From NCBI RefSeq assembly GCF_025642155.1, contig NZ_CP106798.1, forward strand, positions 62,001 to 126,000: DNA of 64,000 nt, read 5' to 3'. This document shows, in pieces, positions 8,375 to 17,418 of the stretch; positions within the stretch are counted from its first letter, which is position 1; every line of letters begins with the position of its first letter. Made by a program: the position numbers and the translations under genes. The notes under the pieces were generated by a model, which had not been told where the DNA came from, made no database searches, and worked only from the letters and a program-made list of their open reading frames with translations. Origin of the DNA: Streptomyces sp. HUAS 15-9 (GTDB lineage: Bacteria > Actinomycetota > Actinomycetes > Streptomycetales > Streptomycetaceae).

Positions 8375-8444
8375 GTCTCCCCGGCCAGCCGGGGGTGTTC
8401 CCGTTCACCACTTCACGTCGTCCCCGCGCCCGCGGGGCACCCGG
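8375..8444 (+). ncRNA. Mini-CRISPR / crRNA-like RNA candidate (CreR-like) between cas3 and cse1
   Basis: Two degenerate repeats lie close together on the plus strand. The first, 8375-8401, folds as CCCCGG-CCAG-CCGGGG and ends GGGGGTGTTCC, like a type I-E 5' handle. The second, 8417-8444, is identical to the array repeat over its first 21 nt, including the full Cas6e hairpin, but its handle part is replaced by CACCCGG. Between them are only 15 nt (C then GTTCACCACTTCAC) instead of 33. This is the layout of Cas-regulating crRNA-like RNAs: pseudo-repeat, short pseudo-spacer, pseudo-repeat, located beside the Cascade promoter. Transcription and Cas6e cleavage are inferred. Confidence 0.75.
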
Positions 8445-8467
8445 AACCGACGGCGGCGCCGCGCCCC

Positions 8468-11389
8468 CTATACCTGCTCCACGACCAGGCCCAGCACCTC
8501 GTCGTACCCCACCCGCTGCCCACCGACCACCGCCCAGCCGTCCGGCTCCAGGACCAGCGCACGCGCATACCGCAGCCACGGATGGCTAGCCCAGCCGGGC
8601 AATACCGTCAGCGACCGGTCAGCATCCTCGGAAAGACGCGCCGGCAGCCGCACCGTGCCCCCGAGCAGCCGCTCCACCACGACCTCATCCGCCACCTCGC
8701 CGTGCACACCGAGCCTCGTCCCGTCCAGCGCCGTGTAGCCACCCGCAACACGCCGCACGACGACCGCTTCCACGCTCCGCGTGCCATCACGTACCACCGC
8801 GTCGAGGTCCTCCTCGGAATGTGCCCGGCTGCCGGCGTAGTGCAGACCCTCCAGCGTCGCCACCGCCCACTCACGCGGCCGCGTCAGCAGGTAGCCCTCG
8901 GCGTTCTTCTCTCGCTGGGCCTCCTTGGCCTGCCACTCCTCCCGCGCGGCCCGCTCCCCCCACCCGGCCGGACACACTTCGCTCTCGCCGTACGCACGAG
9001 CAACCAGACTCGGGACATCCGCCGGGATGCTCCAGACACCACCCGGCTCCCCGCCGCTGGACGGCGCCTGCCCCTGACACAGCGGACCCGCCACTTCCAT
9101 CACCAAGGCCGCCGACCGCAGCAGCAGCCACTCCCCGTAAATGGCCTTCGACGCAGGCAGGAAACGAGGCCGCCCGTCCCTGCCGCCCGCCACGCCCGTC
9201 ACCAGCACCCTCGGCACCGCATGCCCCACAGGCCTCGGCGTGCCCGCATGCCGGTGCAGCCGACCAATCCGCTGCAGCAGCAGGTCCACCGGCGCCAGAT
9301 CCGTGATCAGCACATCGGCATCCACGTCGAACGACTGCTCTGCGAGCTGGGTGGCAACCACCACCATGCGCCCGGGCCGCTCCTCCCCGGCACACGCCCC
9401 CATCAGGCGCAGACACCGCTCCGTGCGCTCAGCGCGATGCGTCGCGCACAGCCGGCCATGGAGCAGGTGCAGCTCACCGTCGAAACCGCCGGCCCGCAGC
9501 GCCTCGTGAATCGCCTGGGCCCGGTCCACCTGGTTCACCACAACGAGGACGACTCCACCATCTGCCGCCGCCTCTTCCGCGGCCGCGGCGACCACCGCCC
9601 CCTCCCGGTCCGTATCCGGCAGCCACCGGATGTGCACCGGCTCCGAAGCCCTCCACGAAGGCACAGCACGAAGCGAACTGTGAACTTCCGGCTTCCCGTC
9701 CACCGCGAACGCCGACGTGACACACGGGTATCCGCCCGGCTCCGGCACCGGATGCACCACATCCGCCGACCCCACAGCACCGACGAGATAGGCATCAACG
9801 AACGCCTGCCGCTGCGCCGGCGGCAGCGTCGCCGACAGGAGCACCACCGGCACTCCGGCCTGCCCCAGCCAGCGCAGGGCCTCCAGCAGGAACTGCCGCA
9901 TGTAGATGTCTGCGGCATGGACCTCGTCGACGATCACGACTTTCCCTGCAAGCCCGGCGAACCGCAGCATGACGTGCCGGGTCCGCGTCGCCGCATACAG
10001 CAGGTGGTCCACCGTCCCCACGGCAAACGCCGTCAGCAGACCCCGCTTGGCACCCAGAAACCACAGCGGCGGCCCACCACGCTCCGCCACCTCTTCCGTA
10101 CCGGCCAGTCGCTCCCGCCCGGCCATGCCGTACTCGTCGTCCTCATCGATCGCCCCGTACACGTCCCAGGGATCGGCCCCTGCCCCGTGCTGTTCCTCCG
10201 CACCGGCTGACGCCTCCGCCTCCCAGATCTGCCGCCAGCGCGGGTTGAAACGCCGCTTGCCGTGCACCAGCGCTACCTGCGATTCCAGCTCCGGACCGAA
10301 CGAACGCACCCACTCCAGCACCTGCCCATACATGGGATCACTGGTCGCCTGCGTCGGCATCGCCACGAACACACCGTCCATACCGAACCGAGCCGCCAGC
10401 ACCTCCGCGGCAGCCAACGCCGCCTTCGTCTTCCCCTCCCCCATCGGCGCCTCGACCACCAACACCCCCGGCACCGGCACCGACCACGCCCGCTCCACCA
10501 GCTCCACCTGCGACGCCCGAGGCAACACCCCCAACCTCACCGTCAACGGCGCCAGCGAACTCTCAGGCAACGGCAGGTCACGCCAGCCACCCCTCAGGCC
10601 CAGACGCCCCCAGGCCCCCTCGGCACGACGAGAGGCCCCAGCCGGCGAAACATCCCCCGCATCGGACAGCCCCGGAAAGTGCCTGCTGTCACTCGCGATC
10701 CAGTCCGCCATCACGATCAGACCCGACAGAGCCAACTGCTCAGCCTTGCTCAGCGCCCCCACGGGGCGAGCCGACCGTAAGTCCTCAAGACCCACAGCAC
10801 GCGTGAACACGTCGATCACGCTCCGCTGAGCCTCAGCCCAGCCTGCTCCCCTGCCCTGCACTTCCGGATGCCCAGGCCGCAGGCTCCCTATCGACGGAAA
10901 CGTTCCATGGTGCCCGGCCACCAGCGGCCACACCCAGGCAGCCGCATCCGCGTCCCCCCACTCCGCCCGCAGCCGTGGCAACAGCATCGCCGCGCCCGCC
11001 ACGTCGTGACGCCACCGCCGCCTCCTGTCGATCGGTAGCCGTCCCCACAACAAGCCCGCCGCACGCACCGGCGCCGCTTCAGCTGGATCAACCGACTGGA
11101 AAGCTGGACACGCCTTACCGCAGTCGTGAATGCCGCATATCCACATCAGCCACGCGCGCCCCCGCCCACCGCTGATCTCGTCAAGGCGCCGACGGAGCGA
11201 CCGGGACAGATACCGATCCCACATCAGCCCAGCCACAGCAGCTGTATCCAGCAGATGTCCCAGAAGCAGATGAGTCCGGCCACCATTCCGAGCCGCAGAC
11301 TTCCCCCACAACCGCGACACCCTCGCGACCACCTCAGCCGCGACCCCCAGCGACCGCGTTAACTCGACGATCGACCGTTCGTCCTCCAC
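8468..11389 (-). CDS. cas3: Cas3 helicase-nuclease, type I-E
   Basis: Cas3 is recruited by target-bound Cascade to unwind and degrade DNA. An N-terminal HD nuclease domain is visible (GHLLDTAAVAG, GIHDCGKACPAFQ, VAGHHGTFP), followed by an SF2 helicase: Walker A APMGEGKTK, DEVH box VVIVDEVHAAD, motif III SATLPP and motif VI LLLQRIGRLHRH. The frame is open to 11452, but I prefer GTG at 11389 because GGAGG lies 6 nt upstream; this gives about 973 aa. Two in-frame TTA codons occur, at 11360-11362 (codon 10) and 10778-10780. It is separated from cse1 by a 311-bp gap, so it likely has separate control. Confidence 0.95.
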   Translation of the reverse strand: MEDERSIVELTRSLGVAAEVVARVSRLWGKSAARNGGRTHLLLGHLLDTAAVAGLMWDRYLSRSLRRRLDEISGGRGRAWLMWICGIHDCGKACPAFQSVDPAEAAPVRAAGLLWGRLPIDRRRRWRHDVAGAAMLLPRLRAEWGDADAAAWVWPLVAGHHGTFPSIGSLRPGHPEVQGRGAGWAEAQRSVIDVFTRAVGLEDLRSARPVGALSKAEQLALSGLIVMADWIASDSRHFPGLSDAGDVSPAGASRRAEGAWGRLGLRGGWRDLPLPESSLAPLTVRLGVLPRASQVELVERAWSVPVPGVLVVEAPMGEGKTKAALAAAEVLAARFGMDGVFVAMPTQATSDPMYGQVLEWVRSFGPELESQVALVHGKRRFNPRWRQIWEAEASAGAEEQHGAGADPWDVYGAIDEDDEYGMAGRERLAGTEEVAERGGPPLWFLGAKRGLLTAFAVGTVDHLLYAATRTRHVMLRFAGLAGKVVIVDEVHAADIYMRQFLLEALRWLGQAGVPVVLLSATLPPAQRQAFVDAYLVGAVGSADVVHPVPEPGGYPCVTSAFAVDGKPEVHSSLRAVPSWRASEPVHIRWLPDTDREGAVVAAAAEEAAADGGVVLVVVNQVDRAQAIHEALRAGGFDGELHLLHGRLCATHRAERTERCLRLMGACAGEERPGRMVVVATQLAEQSFDVDADVLITDLAPVDLLLQRIGRLHRHAGTPRPVGHAVPRVLVTGVAGGRDGRPRFLPASKAIYGEWLLLRSAALVMEVAGPLCQGQAPSSGGEPGGVWSIPADVPSLVARAYGESEVCPAGWGERAAREEWQAKEAQREKNAEGYLLTRPREWAVATLEGLHYAGSRAHSEEDLDAVVRDGTRSVEAVVVRRVAGGYTALDGTRLGVHGEVADEVVVERLLGGTVRLPARLSEDADRSLTVLPGWASHPWLRYARALVLEPDGWAVVGGQRVGYDEVLGLVVEQV

Positions 11390-11531
11390 CGACCACCTCC
11401 ATAGACCCCACCCTGAGTTGAGCCGCACCATAGACGGCCCCACTGACAACACCTCAATCGCCGAATCCCGAACTGCGAAGCAGGTGAATGAGAATCGGCC
11501 TCGTTGCTAGCATCGCCGCAGCACCCGAAGT
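11390..11531. promoter_or_regulatory. Divergent region: cas3 promoter and leader of array 2
   Basis: The region lies between the cas3 start (minus strand) and the first repeat of array 2 (plus strand). The sequence just before the first repeat ends CACCCGAAGT and abuts GTCGTCC, the same GAAGT junction as in the array 1 leader. This supports a leader here and rightward transcription of array 2. It contains the cas3 ribosome binding site (GGAGG, 11396-11400). No further degenerate repeat is found 61 bp upstream. Promoter boxes are not obvious. Confidence 0.5.
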
Positions 11532-12392
11532 GTCGTCCCCGCGAGCCGGGGGTAGCTCGATGGCCGGGATGCCGTGCAGCGTGTACATCTCGTCGTCCCC
11601 GCGAGCCCGGGGGTAGCTCGATGACCATGGAAGAATTCGCCGGCAGCCTGTCGTCGTCCCCGCACGCGCGGGGGCAGCTCATCAGCAGGGCATACGGCCT
11701 GGTTCCCTTGCGGGTCGTCCCCGTGCCCGGGGGTAGCTCCTGCTGGCTCATGGCGTACTGGTCGGCCGGGAGGCCGTCCCCGCACGCACAGGGGTCCCGT
11801 CCCGGGGCATGGCCGACTGCGTAGGAGTCGTCGTCCCCGCGCCAGCGGGGGTAGCTCGCGGAGCAACTGGCCCTGTCGGTCTGATCGTGGCCGTCCCCGC
11901 GTCCGCCTCGCAGGGTGAGGCCAACGTGGAGCTGGCGGAATTGTCGTCCCCGCACGCGCGGGGGTAGCTCCCGGTCCCATTCGGAGTGGCGGGCTATGTC
12001 GTCGTCCCCGCGCGTGCGGGGGTAGCTCGCTCGACGACCCCTCAGGGTCGCTGAGTGCCGCGTCGTCCCCGCGCCCGCGGGGGTAGCTCCTGATAGGACG
12101 CATAGGCCATGGCGGAGACTGCGTCGTCCCCGCGCCCGCGGGGGTAGCTCTCCAGGATCTCCAGCCAGCCCAGGTGCCCGTCCGTCGTCCGCGCCCGCGG
12201 GGGTAGCTCGCCTGCGTTGTGGAGCAACGTGAACGCTCTGGCGTCGTCCCCGCGCGTGCGGGGGTAGCTCGTTGGTCCCGCTCCAGTTGGAGAGGATCAG
12301 GTCGTCGTCCCCGCGCCCGCGGGGGTAGCTCGTACGGGGTCGTGCAAACCGCTGGCCTGCGCATGTCGTCCCCGCGCCCGCGGGGGTAGCTC
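11532..12392 (+). CRISPR. CRISPR array 2, type I-E, 15 repeats, decayed at the leader side
   Basis: Repeats start at 11532, 11592, 11653, 11714, 11773, 11830, 11890, 11943, 12001, 12062, 12123, 12184, 12243, 12304 and 12365. On the plus strand they read GTCGTCCCCGCG...GGGGGTAGCTC, so the array points away from cas3 and opposite to array 1. Repeats 1-7 are degenerate: repeat 4 is 26 nt, repeat 5 has lost GTAGCTC, and repeat 7 keeps only its 5' part. Repeats 8-15 are near-consensus, with loop variants (CACGCGCG, CGCGTGCG) and one 2-nt deletion at 12184. Several hairpins are too damaged for efficient Cas6e cutting. Decay near the presumed leader is unusual. Confidence 0.95.
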
Positions 12393-12548
12393 GCCTCGTA
12401 ACCAGCCCAAGAGCCCCGCCTTGTTTGTAAGCACTTCTTTGGGCCCCAGCGCACGGATGAAAAGTGGGGTCTGGCACAAGTTCCGTGAAGTGTACACGGT
12501 GAGTAATCGGTTGGGGGCGGCAGTCCCGACTGGCTAGGCTCCGACGCC

Positions 12549-13091
12549 ATGAGTGGACCGGTATTGGTGATCGAGTTGGCGGAGGCGGTCCCGCACTCGG
12601 CGATCCAGCGACTTCGCGCATTTCTGGTTCGCTCATCGGCGCGTTTTGAGGAGAAGCGGGTCGGAGAGTACGATCTGCACATTCGTGCGGAAAGTCTCGG
12701 CGTCACGGACATTGCGGGTGTCGACGGGCGTCGGCCCATCCTGGTCTCTCTCATGGGGCCCGGTATCGGTGACGAGGCAATCTTCGACGCCGAGCATGCC
12801 GACGAAGCCGACCAGGAACTTCTCATTGGCTTCACCCCGACTCACGCTGTCGACGTCATCGCGTTCTGCAACAGTCCGGTCGACCACGCCGTCACAGCCC
12901 TGTTGACCGCCGCCATCATGGACGTGATCGGCGGTGTCGCCAATGCCGAACTGCGAGAAGACCAGGTGCCGATCGTCGCCGACCTTTCCGGCATCGTCGC
13001 AACGACGACTGATCCGTGGCCCGCCGCGTACGGTTCAGCGGAGTTCCTCAGAGAGTGGAGCAAACAGCCCGGTTTCCGGCTTCTGAAGTAG
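12549..13091 (+). CDS. DUF6368 family protein
   Basis: The 180-aa product resembles the Streptomyces DUF6368 family as I recall it: N-terminal SGPVLVIELAE, a GFTPTHAVDVIAFCNS block and a DPWPAAYGSAEFL-W-x-x-x-PGFRL end. Function is unknown; the size and small acidic character resemble single-domain immunity-type proteins, but that is speculation. No signal peptide or membrane segment is seen. It is intact and stands alone between array 2 and IS debris. The ATG start fits the conserved N-terminus. Confidence 0.6.
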   Translation: MSGPVLVIELAEAVPHSAIQRLRAFLVRSSARFEEKRVGEYDLHIRAESLGVTDIAGVDGRRPILVSLMGPGIGDEAIFDAEHADEADQELLIGFTPTHAVDVIAFCNSPVDHAVTALLTAAIMDVIGGVANAELREDQVPIVADLSGIVATTTDPWPAAYGSAEFLREWSKQPGFRLLK

Positions 13092-13111
13092 CGGGATCTC
13101 ATCCAGTCGGC

Positions 13112-13195
13112 TCACGCGAGCAGTACCCGTTTGCGCAACAACGTGAAGCTGGCGCGGCCGAACATCTGCCGCTTGAGCATCTTAAAAGTTACGTG
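13112..13195 (-). pseudogene. ISL3-type transposase C-terminal remnant
   Basis: The minus strand encodes LKRQMFGRASFTLLRKRVLLA followed by a stop, which matches the usual C-terminal end of DDE transposases of the ISL3 or related families. Nothing upstream continues the protein. It is a short scar of an earlier insertion next to the integrase fragment. Confidence 0.5.
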
Positions 13196-13238
13196 GAATC
13201 TGCCGGGGTGACCATGTTTCCCCGGTGCAGCCACGGAC

Positions 13239-14117
13239 TTGGGAGACGGCTTGAGCGGCACGACGGTGCTCATGGAGAAGTGGCCGGTGCTCGGCCGGCA
13301 CGCGCAGGCGGCGACCTGGCTGACGGTCTGGACGGATCTCGGTCGTGCACCGCGCACGATCGACGCCTACGGCCGGGGACTGGCCGAGTACCTGCTGATG
13401 AGCGAGCGGGAGGGTGTCGATCCGGTCACCGCGAACCGTGCACATATCGCCGTCTATGTACGGGAGTTGACCTCGCGGCCGCACCGCCGGGGTGCGAACG
13501 TGATCTCGATCGACTCAGGGGCGGGGCTGGCGAACGCGACGATCCAGCAGCGGCTCGTGCCGGTCCGCTTGTTCTACGACTTCCTCATGGAAGAGGGGTT
13601 GCGGGATTCCAACCCTGTCGGCCGGGGGCGTTACACCCCCGGCCGACGGAACGGCGGTCAGCAGCGCGGCCTGGTGCCCCGACTGACGAAGCTGCCGTGG
13701 ATTCCCGGAGAACAGCAGTGGCTGAGCGTCCTGGAGGTCGCCAAGCGTGAACCGGTACGCAACCGCGTGATGCTCGCCCTGGCCTACGACGCGGCACTGC
13801 GCCGTGAGGAACTGTGCTCGCTGCGGACCGATGACGTCGATCCGGCCCACCGCACGCTGCGGATACGGGCGGAAACGACGAAGAACCGGCTGGAGCGGGT
13901 GGTGCCCTACTCGGCACCGACGGGGGTGCTGCTGTCGGACTACCTCGCCCACCGGGCCACGATCAGCCGGGCCCGCGGGCCGCTATTCCTGTCGGAATCG
14001 CGCCGCAATCACGCCCAGCCGCTGAGCCTGTGGACCTGGTCGAAGGTGGTCCGACGGATCGCGCTGGCCTCCGGTGTCGAGCGGTTCTCCACGCACACCA
14101 CCCGCCACCTGTGTCTG
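13239..14117 (+). pseudogene. Tyrosine recombinase (integrase), 3' end cut by an IS
   Basis: This is a phage-type integrase with an N-terminal SAM-like core-binding domain (TWLTVWTDLGRAPRTIDAYGRGL) and a catalytic domain. The first catalytic arginine is in YDAALRREELCSLR and the H-x-x-R box is in STHTTRHL. Immediately after this box, at 14118, the inverted repeat of an IS begins, so the final H/W and the nucleophilic tyrosine are lost. Translation would end in IS sequence (MFNLAGHPTC). The product cannot recombine DNA. It probably marks a former integrative element. The start may be the ATG at 13272. Confidence 0.85.
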
Positions 14118-14244
14118 AGCTTGATGTTTAACCTCGCTGGTCACCCGACCTGCTGATCTGCGGTTCTTCCCGGGACAGCGGCCGCGGCCGCCCCGCACGC
14201 TTCGAGATGTCGAGTAACGGAGCGTGGAGAGGCGGCCGCTGTTC

Positions 14245-15535
14245 ATGAGTGTGTCTGTCGGCGCGGACGGCGTCGAGGCCCTTGGAGTGTTGTCCCGCTT
14301 TCGGGTTGAGTTCTACGACTGCCTCTACGCGCGCGCGGACGCGCTCTTCGACCTGACGGACGCCGTGCTGTGTGCGGATGGTCCGGTCATCTCGCTGCCC
14401 GAACTCACGCTGCTCGCCGAGCATCCGCGTGGGCACGGTGCGATGTACGGCGCGTTGAACCACGGCTGGCTGGAGCCGACCCGGCTGCGCCGGCTGCTGG
14501 CCTCCACTCCGCTGCCCCAAGCCGCCGACGGACGGATCGTTCTGGCGGTCGACGTGAGCAACTGGCTGCGCCCGGACGCCCCCACTAGCCCGGACCTGCT
14601 GTTCTGCCACGTCTACGGACGTGGCCGCAGCGCGGACCGGATGATCCCCGGCTGGCCGTACTCGATCGTCGCCGCCCTGGAGACCGGGCGGACTTCCTGG
14701 ACAGCGGTGCTGGACGCGATCCGGCTGGGCCCGGCCGACGACGCCATCGCGGTGACCGCCACCCAGCTCCGCGAAGTCGTCGCGCGCCTCAAGCAGGCCG
14801 GACACTGGCAGCCCTGGATGCCCGACATCCTGATCGTGACGGACGCCGGCTACGACGTCTGCCGCCTCGCCTACCTCCTGGCCGACCTGCCTGTCGAATG
14901 CGTGGGACGGCTGCGCTCGGACCGGGTCATGCTCCGCGACGCCGGACCCCGCCGCTCCGGGCCGCGCGGCGGACAGCCCCGCAAACACGGCGGCGTCCTC
15001 ACCTTCGCCAAGCCGGACTCCTGGCACACCCCCGACGCCGCCACGACCAGCGACACCACCCGCTACGGCCGGGCCGAGGCCCTGGCCTGGGACCGGATGC
15101 ACCCCCGCCTGCAGGCCCGTGGCCCCTGGCTCGACCATGAGGGCGAACTCCCCCTGATCCACGGCACGTTGATCCATCTGCAGGTCGATCACCTGCCGGG
15201 TGACCACGATCCGAAGCCGGTCTGGCTGTGGTCCTCGCGCACCCACATGACCGGCACCGACATCGATGTGCGCTGGCAAGCGTTCCTGCGCAGGTTTGAT
15301 CTTGAACACACCTTCAGGTTCTTCAAACAGACCCTGGGCTGGACGACGCCGAAGGTCCGCGACCCGCGCGCCGCCGACCTGTGGACCTGGCTGATCATCG
15401 CCGCCCACACCCAACTCCGCCTCGCCCGCCCCTCGCCGAAGATCTCCGCCGCCCCTGGGAACGCCGCACCGAACCCCGCCGCCTCACCCCCGCCCGCGCC
15501 CGCCGCGGGTTCCGGCGCATCCGCGCGACCACGGC
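14245..15535 (+). pseudogene. Transposase of the outer IS, N-terminal part, frameshifted
   Basis: This DDE transposase is of a group common in Streptomyces (NF041680-like, IS701/IS4 superfamily). Catalytic aspartates are plausible in IVLAVDVSNW and ILIVTDAGYD, and the glutamate region in FDLEHTFRFFKQTLGW. The frame is lost near 15430: after HTQLRLARP the family sequence continues one frame over (LAEDLRRPWERRTEPRRL). Coding then ends at the inner IS at 15536. The C-terminus resumes at 17192. The enzyme is inactive. Confidence 0.8.
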
Positions 15536-17191
15536 GAGGCTGTCGCAGGACTCCTGCCCGGTGAAGGTCAAGAGCGCGTCTTGGGCGGGTGATTGATGAG
15601 CTTGTTGAGGTTGTGCACCGTGCCGAGGAGCTTGATCTCGGCGTCCACCGCTTGGCGGCCGCGGTAGTTGAGGTGTCGTCCGAAGCGTTGGAAGATCTGG
15701 GCGAATCCTGGCTCGACCAGGGCACTGCGTTGACGGTACTGGGCCCGTCCTGTTGGGGTGGCGAGGCGGGCCGCCATGTCCCGCTGGCCGGCAGGCGCCT
15801 GCTGACGTTTGGCGGGAAAGCCTGCCTGGTCGGCATCGCTGGTGACCGAGACCAGTAGCGGGAGGTCAGCGAGGGCCTCGAAGGACGCGGCGGAAGCGTA
15901 CCCGCTGTCGGCGAGCCAGAGTTGGATGTCGCCGGGAAGCCGTGCGGCCTGGTGATTGTGCTGGGTCTTCTTCACCATCGGAACGAGGGCCGTCCTGTCC
16001 GAGGGATTGTCGTGCGCTTCGATGGCCAGCAAGAACGGCGGGCGCACACGATCTGGATGTTGTATCCCTGCAGGTAGCCGCCGCGTTTGCCAGGAATCAG
16101 CCGGGAGTCGGGATCGCTCAGGCAGGCACGGGACTCCGGGGAGGGGGCCGGTCGGGGTGTGCGGGCCCGCTCCAGCCAGGCCCGCATCTTCACCAGTCGC
16201 GTTCGCTGGCGAACGAGGACCGTCTTGCGCTCCATCGGGACCGGCGGCCGTCCGTTCGCTCCACGACGTCCTGCCGCCCGGTCCTCTCGGCCGCGGAGCT
16301 CGTACTTCTTCAGCTTCTCCTGGTGAGCCTTGGTCTCGGCGGCCAGGCGCTTCTCCGCGCGGGCCACCATCCGCTCGGCGGCTTCGACCTTGATCCGGAT
16401 CTCGGTGGGTGAAGGCATCGCCCGTTCATGCAGTCTGTCCCTGGCCAGGTGGGCCCGGGTGAGCCGGTCGCACAGCCGGGACAGGCGAGGCCAGTTGTCG
16501 CACGCGTCCTCGCCATCGCCCTGTGCTGCCGAGCCGTCGGCCTCGACGCTCAGCGCGTGGTCGACTACATCCTCCATCAGCGCGTGGATCTCCTTCTCGC
16601 TCTGGGAAATGGCCTCCTCCAGGCGCTGGAGCCGCTGGTTGGCGTCGCGTGAGGCGTTCGCCTCCATCGGTGAGCCGTCCACGGCCACCGCCGAAAGATC
16701 GACCAGGCCACGTCGGCCGCACAGCGACAACACCTGCACGAACAGCGAGTTCAAGGCGGCACGGTGGCGTCGTACGAACCGTGCGACGGTGGAGTGGTCC
16801 ACTCGGCGGTTCGCAGTGATGATTCGGCAGCCCACGTCGTCCCAGCAAGCCTGCTCGATGCAACGGGAGGAACGCACTCCCTTGCTGTAGCAGTACAGGA
16901 GCAACGCAATCAGGCTCGCGGGAGGGTAGGCCACCCCGCCCCGCCCGTCGTCACGGTAGCTGTTCTCGAACGCCGATAGGTCAAGTAGCTCGACGACGTC
17001 GAGCACCTTCCAGCACAGGTGCTCGGGCGGCAGCCAGTCCCGCACATCCCGCGGCATCTCAAGATCACGTTCACGGTCGCACGACAAGAAGTTCCGCCCC
17101 ATCAGCCAAGATTCCGAGGCCTCTCTGATCCTTGGAACCGAACAACGAATCGCTCTTGACCTTCACCGGGCAGAAGCCGTGCGACAGCCTC
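15536..17191 (-). mobile_element. IS1182-type insertion sequence nested in the outer IS
   Basis: The element is bounded by 41-bp inverted repeats with about three mismatches, 15536-15576 and 17151-17191. Their inner ends share GGTGAAGGTCAAGAGCG and the outer ends GAGGCTGTCGCA. It inserted into the C-terminal coding region of the outer transposase. It carries one transposase gene, which is split by a frameshift. Confidence 0.85.
15568..17102 (-). pseudogene. IS1182 family transposase, frameshifted
   Basis: The N-terminal part begins MGRNFLSCDRERDLEMPRD and includes the N-terminal segment DWLPPEHLCWKVLDVVELLD and the first catalytic aspartate in LSAVAVDGSPMEAN. At about 16040 the frame changes within GYNIQIVCAR, and the family sequence continues in another frame as PPFLLAIEAHDNPSDRTALVPM through WLADSGYAS, ending after the NLNKLINH box. 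Both halves together make a full-length transposase. The break could be a mutation or a frameshift signal, but this family normally has one frame, so I treat it as broken. Confidence 0.8.
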
Positions 17192-17350
17192 CCGCCCGCC
17201 CCGCAGCCGTGCCGAAACCCTCAAGGCCCGGCCCAGGCAGACCAGTTGGCTCACGAAACCGCAGACCAGCCCCACGCTACGAGCCCGGGAAGACCGTGAA
17301 ACGCCTCGAAACCCGAACGGAATATATCCGTTCAAAACAGGAGCAATGTT
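17192..17350 (+). pseudogene. C-terminal fragment of the outer IS transposase
   Basis: Directly after the right inverted repeat of the nested element, the plus strand encodes PKPSRPGPGRPVGSRNRRPA, the basic proline-rich tail typical of the outer transposase family, ending at a stop near 17350. It shows that the inner IS inserted into, and did not replace, the outer gene. Confidence 0.75.
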
Positions 17351-17418
17351 AAATATCAAGCTAAGGGCTTGCAGGGAATCAAGGTGTTGCTTCCAGTCCC
17401 ATGGCTCGTTGATGTGGT

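Larger units (their letters stand above)
14118..17362 (+). mobile_element. IS (NF041680-type transposase) interrupting the integrase, itself interrupted
   Basis: The terminal inverted repeats are AGCTTGATGTTTAAC at 14118-14132 and its near-complement GTTAAATATCAAGCT at 17348-17362. Inside is one DDE transposase gene, split by a second IS at 15536-17191. Without the inner IS the element is about 1.6 kb. No clear target duplication is visible because the right side directly abuts another IS fragment. Confidence 0.75.

Noticed and set aside
11359..12835. Minus-strand frames of over 400 codons across array 2
   Set aside because: They also come from translated repeats and spacers, and overlap the cas3 start.
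13016..13750. Plus-strand frame overlapping DUF6368 and the integrase
   Set aside because: It conflicts with two better supported frames and shows no family features.
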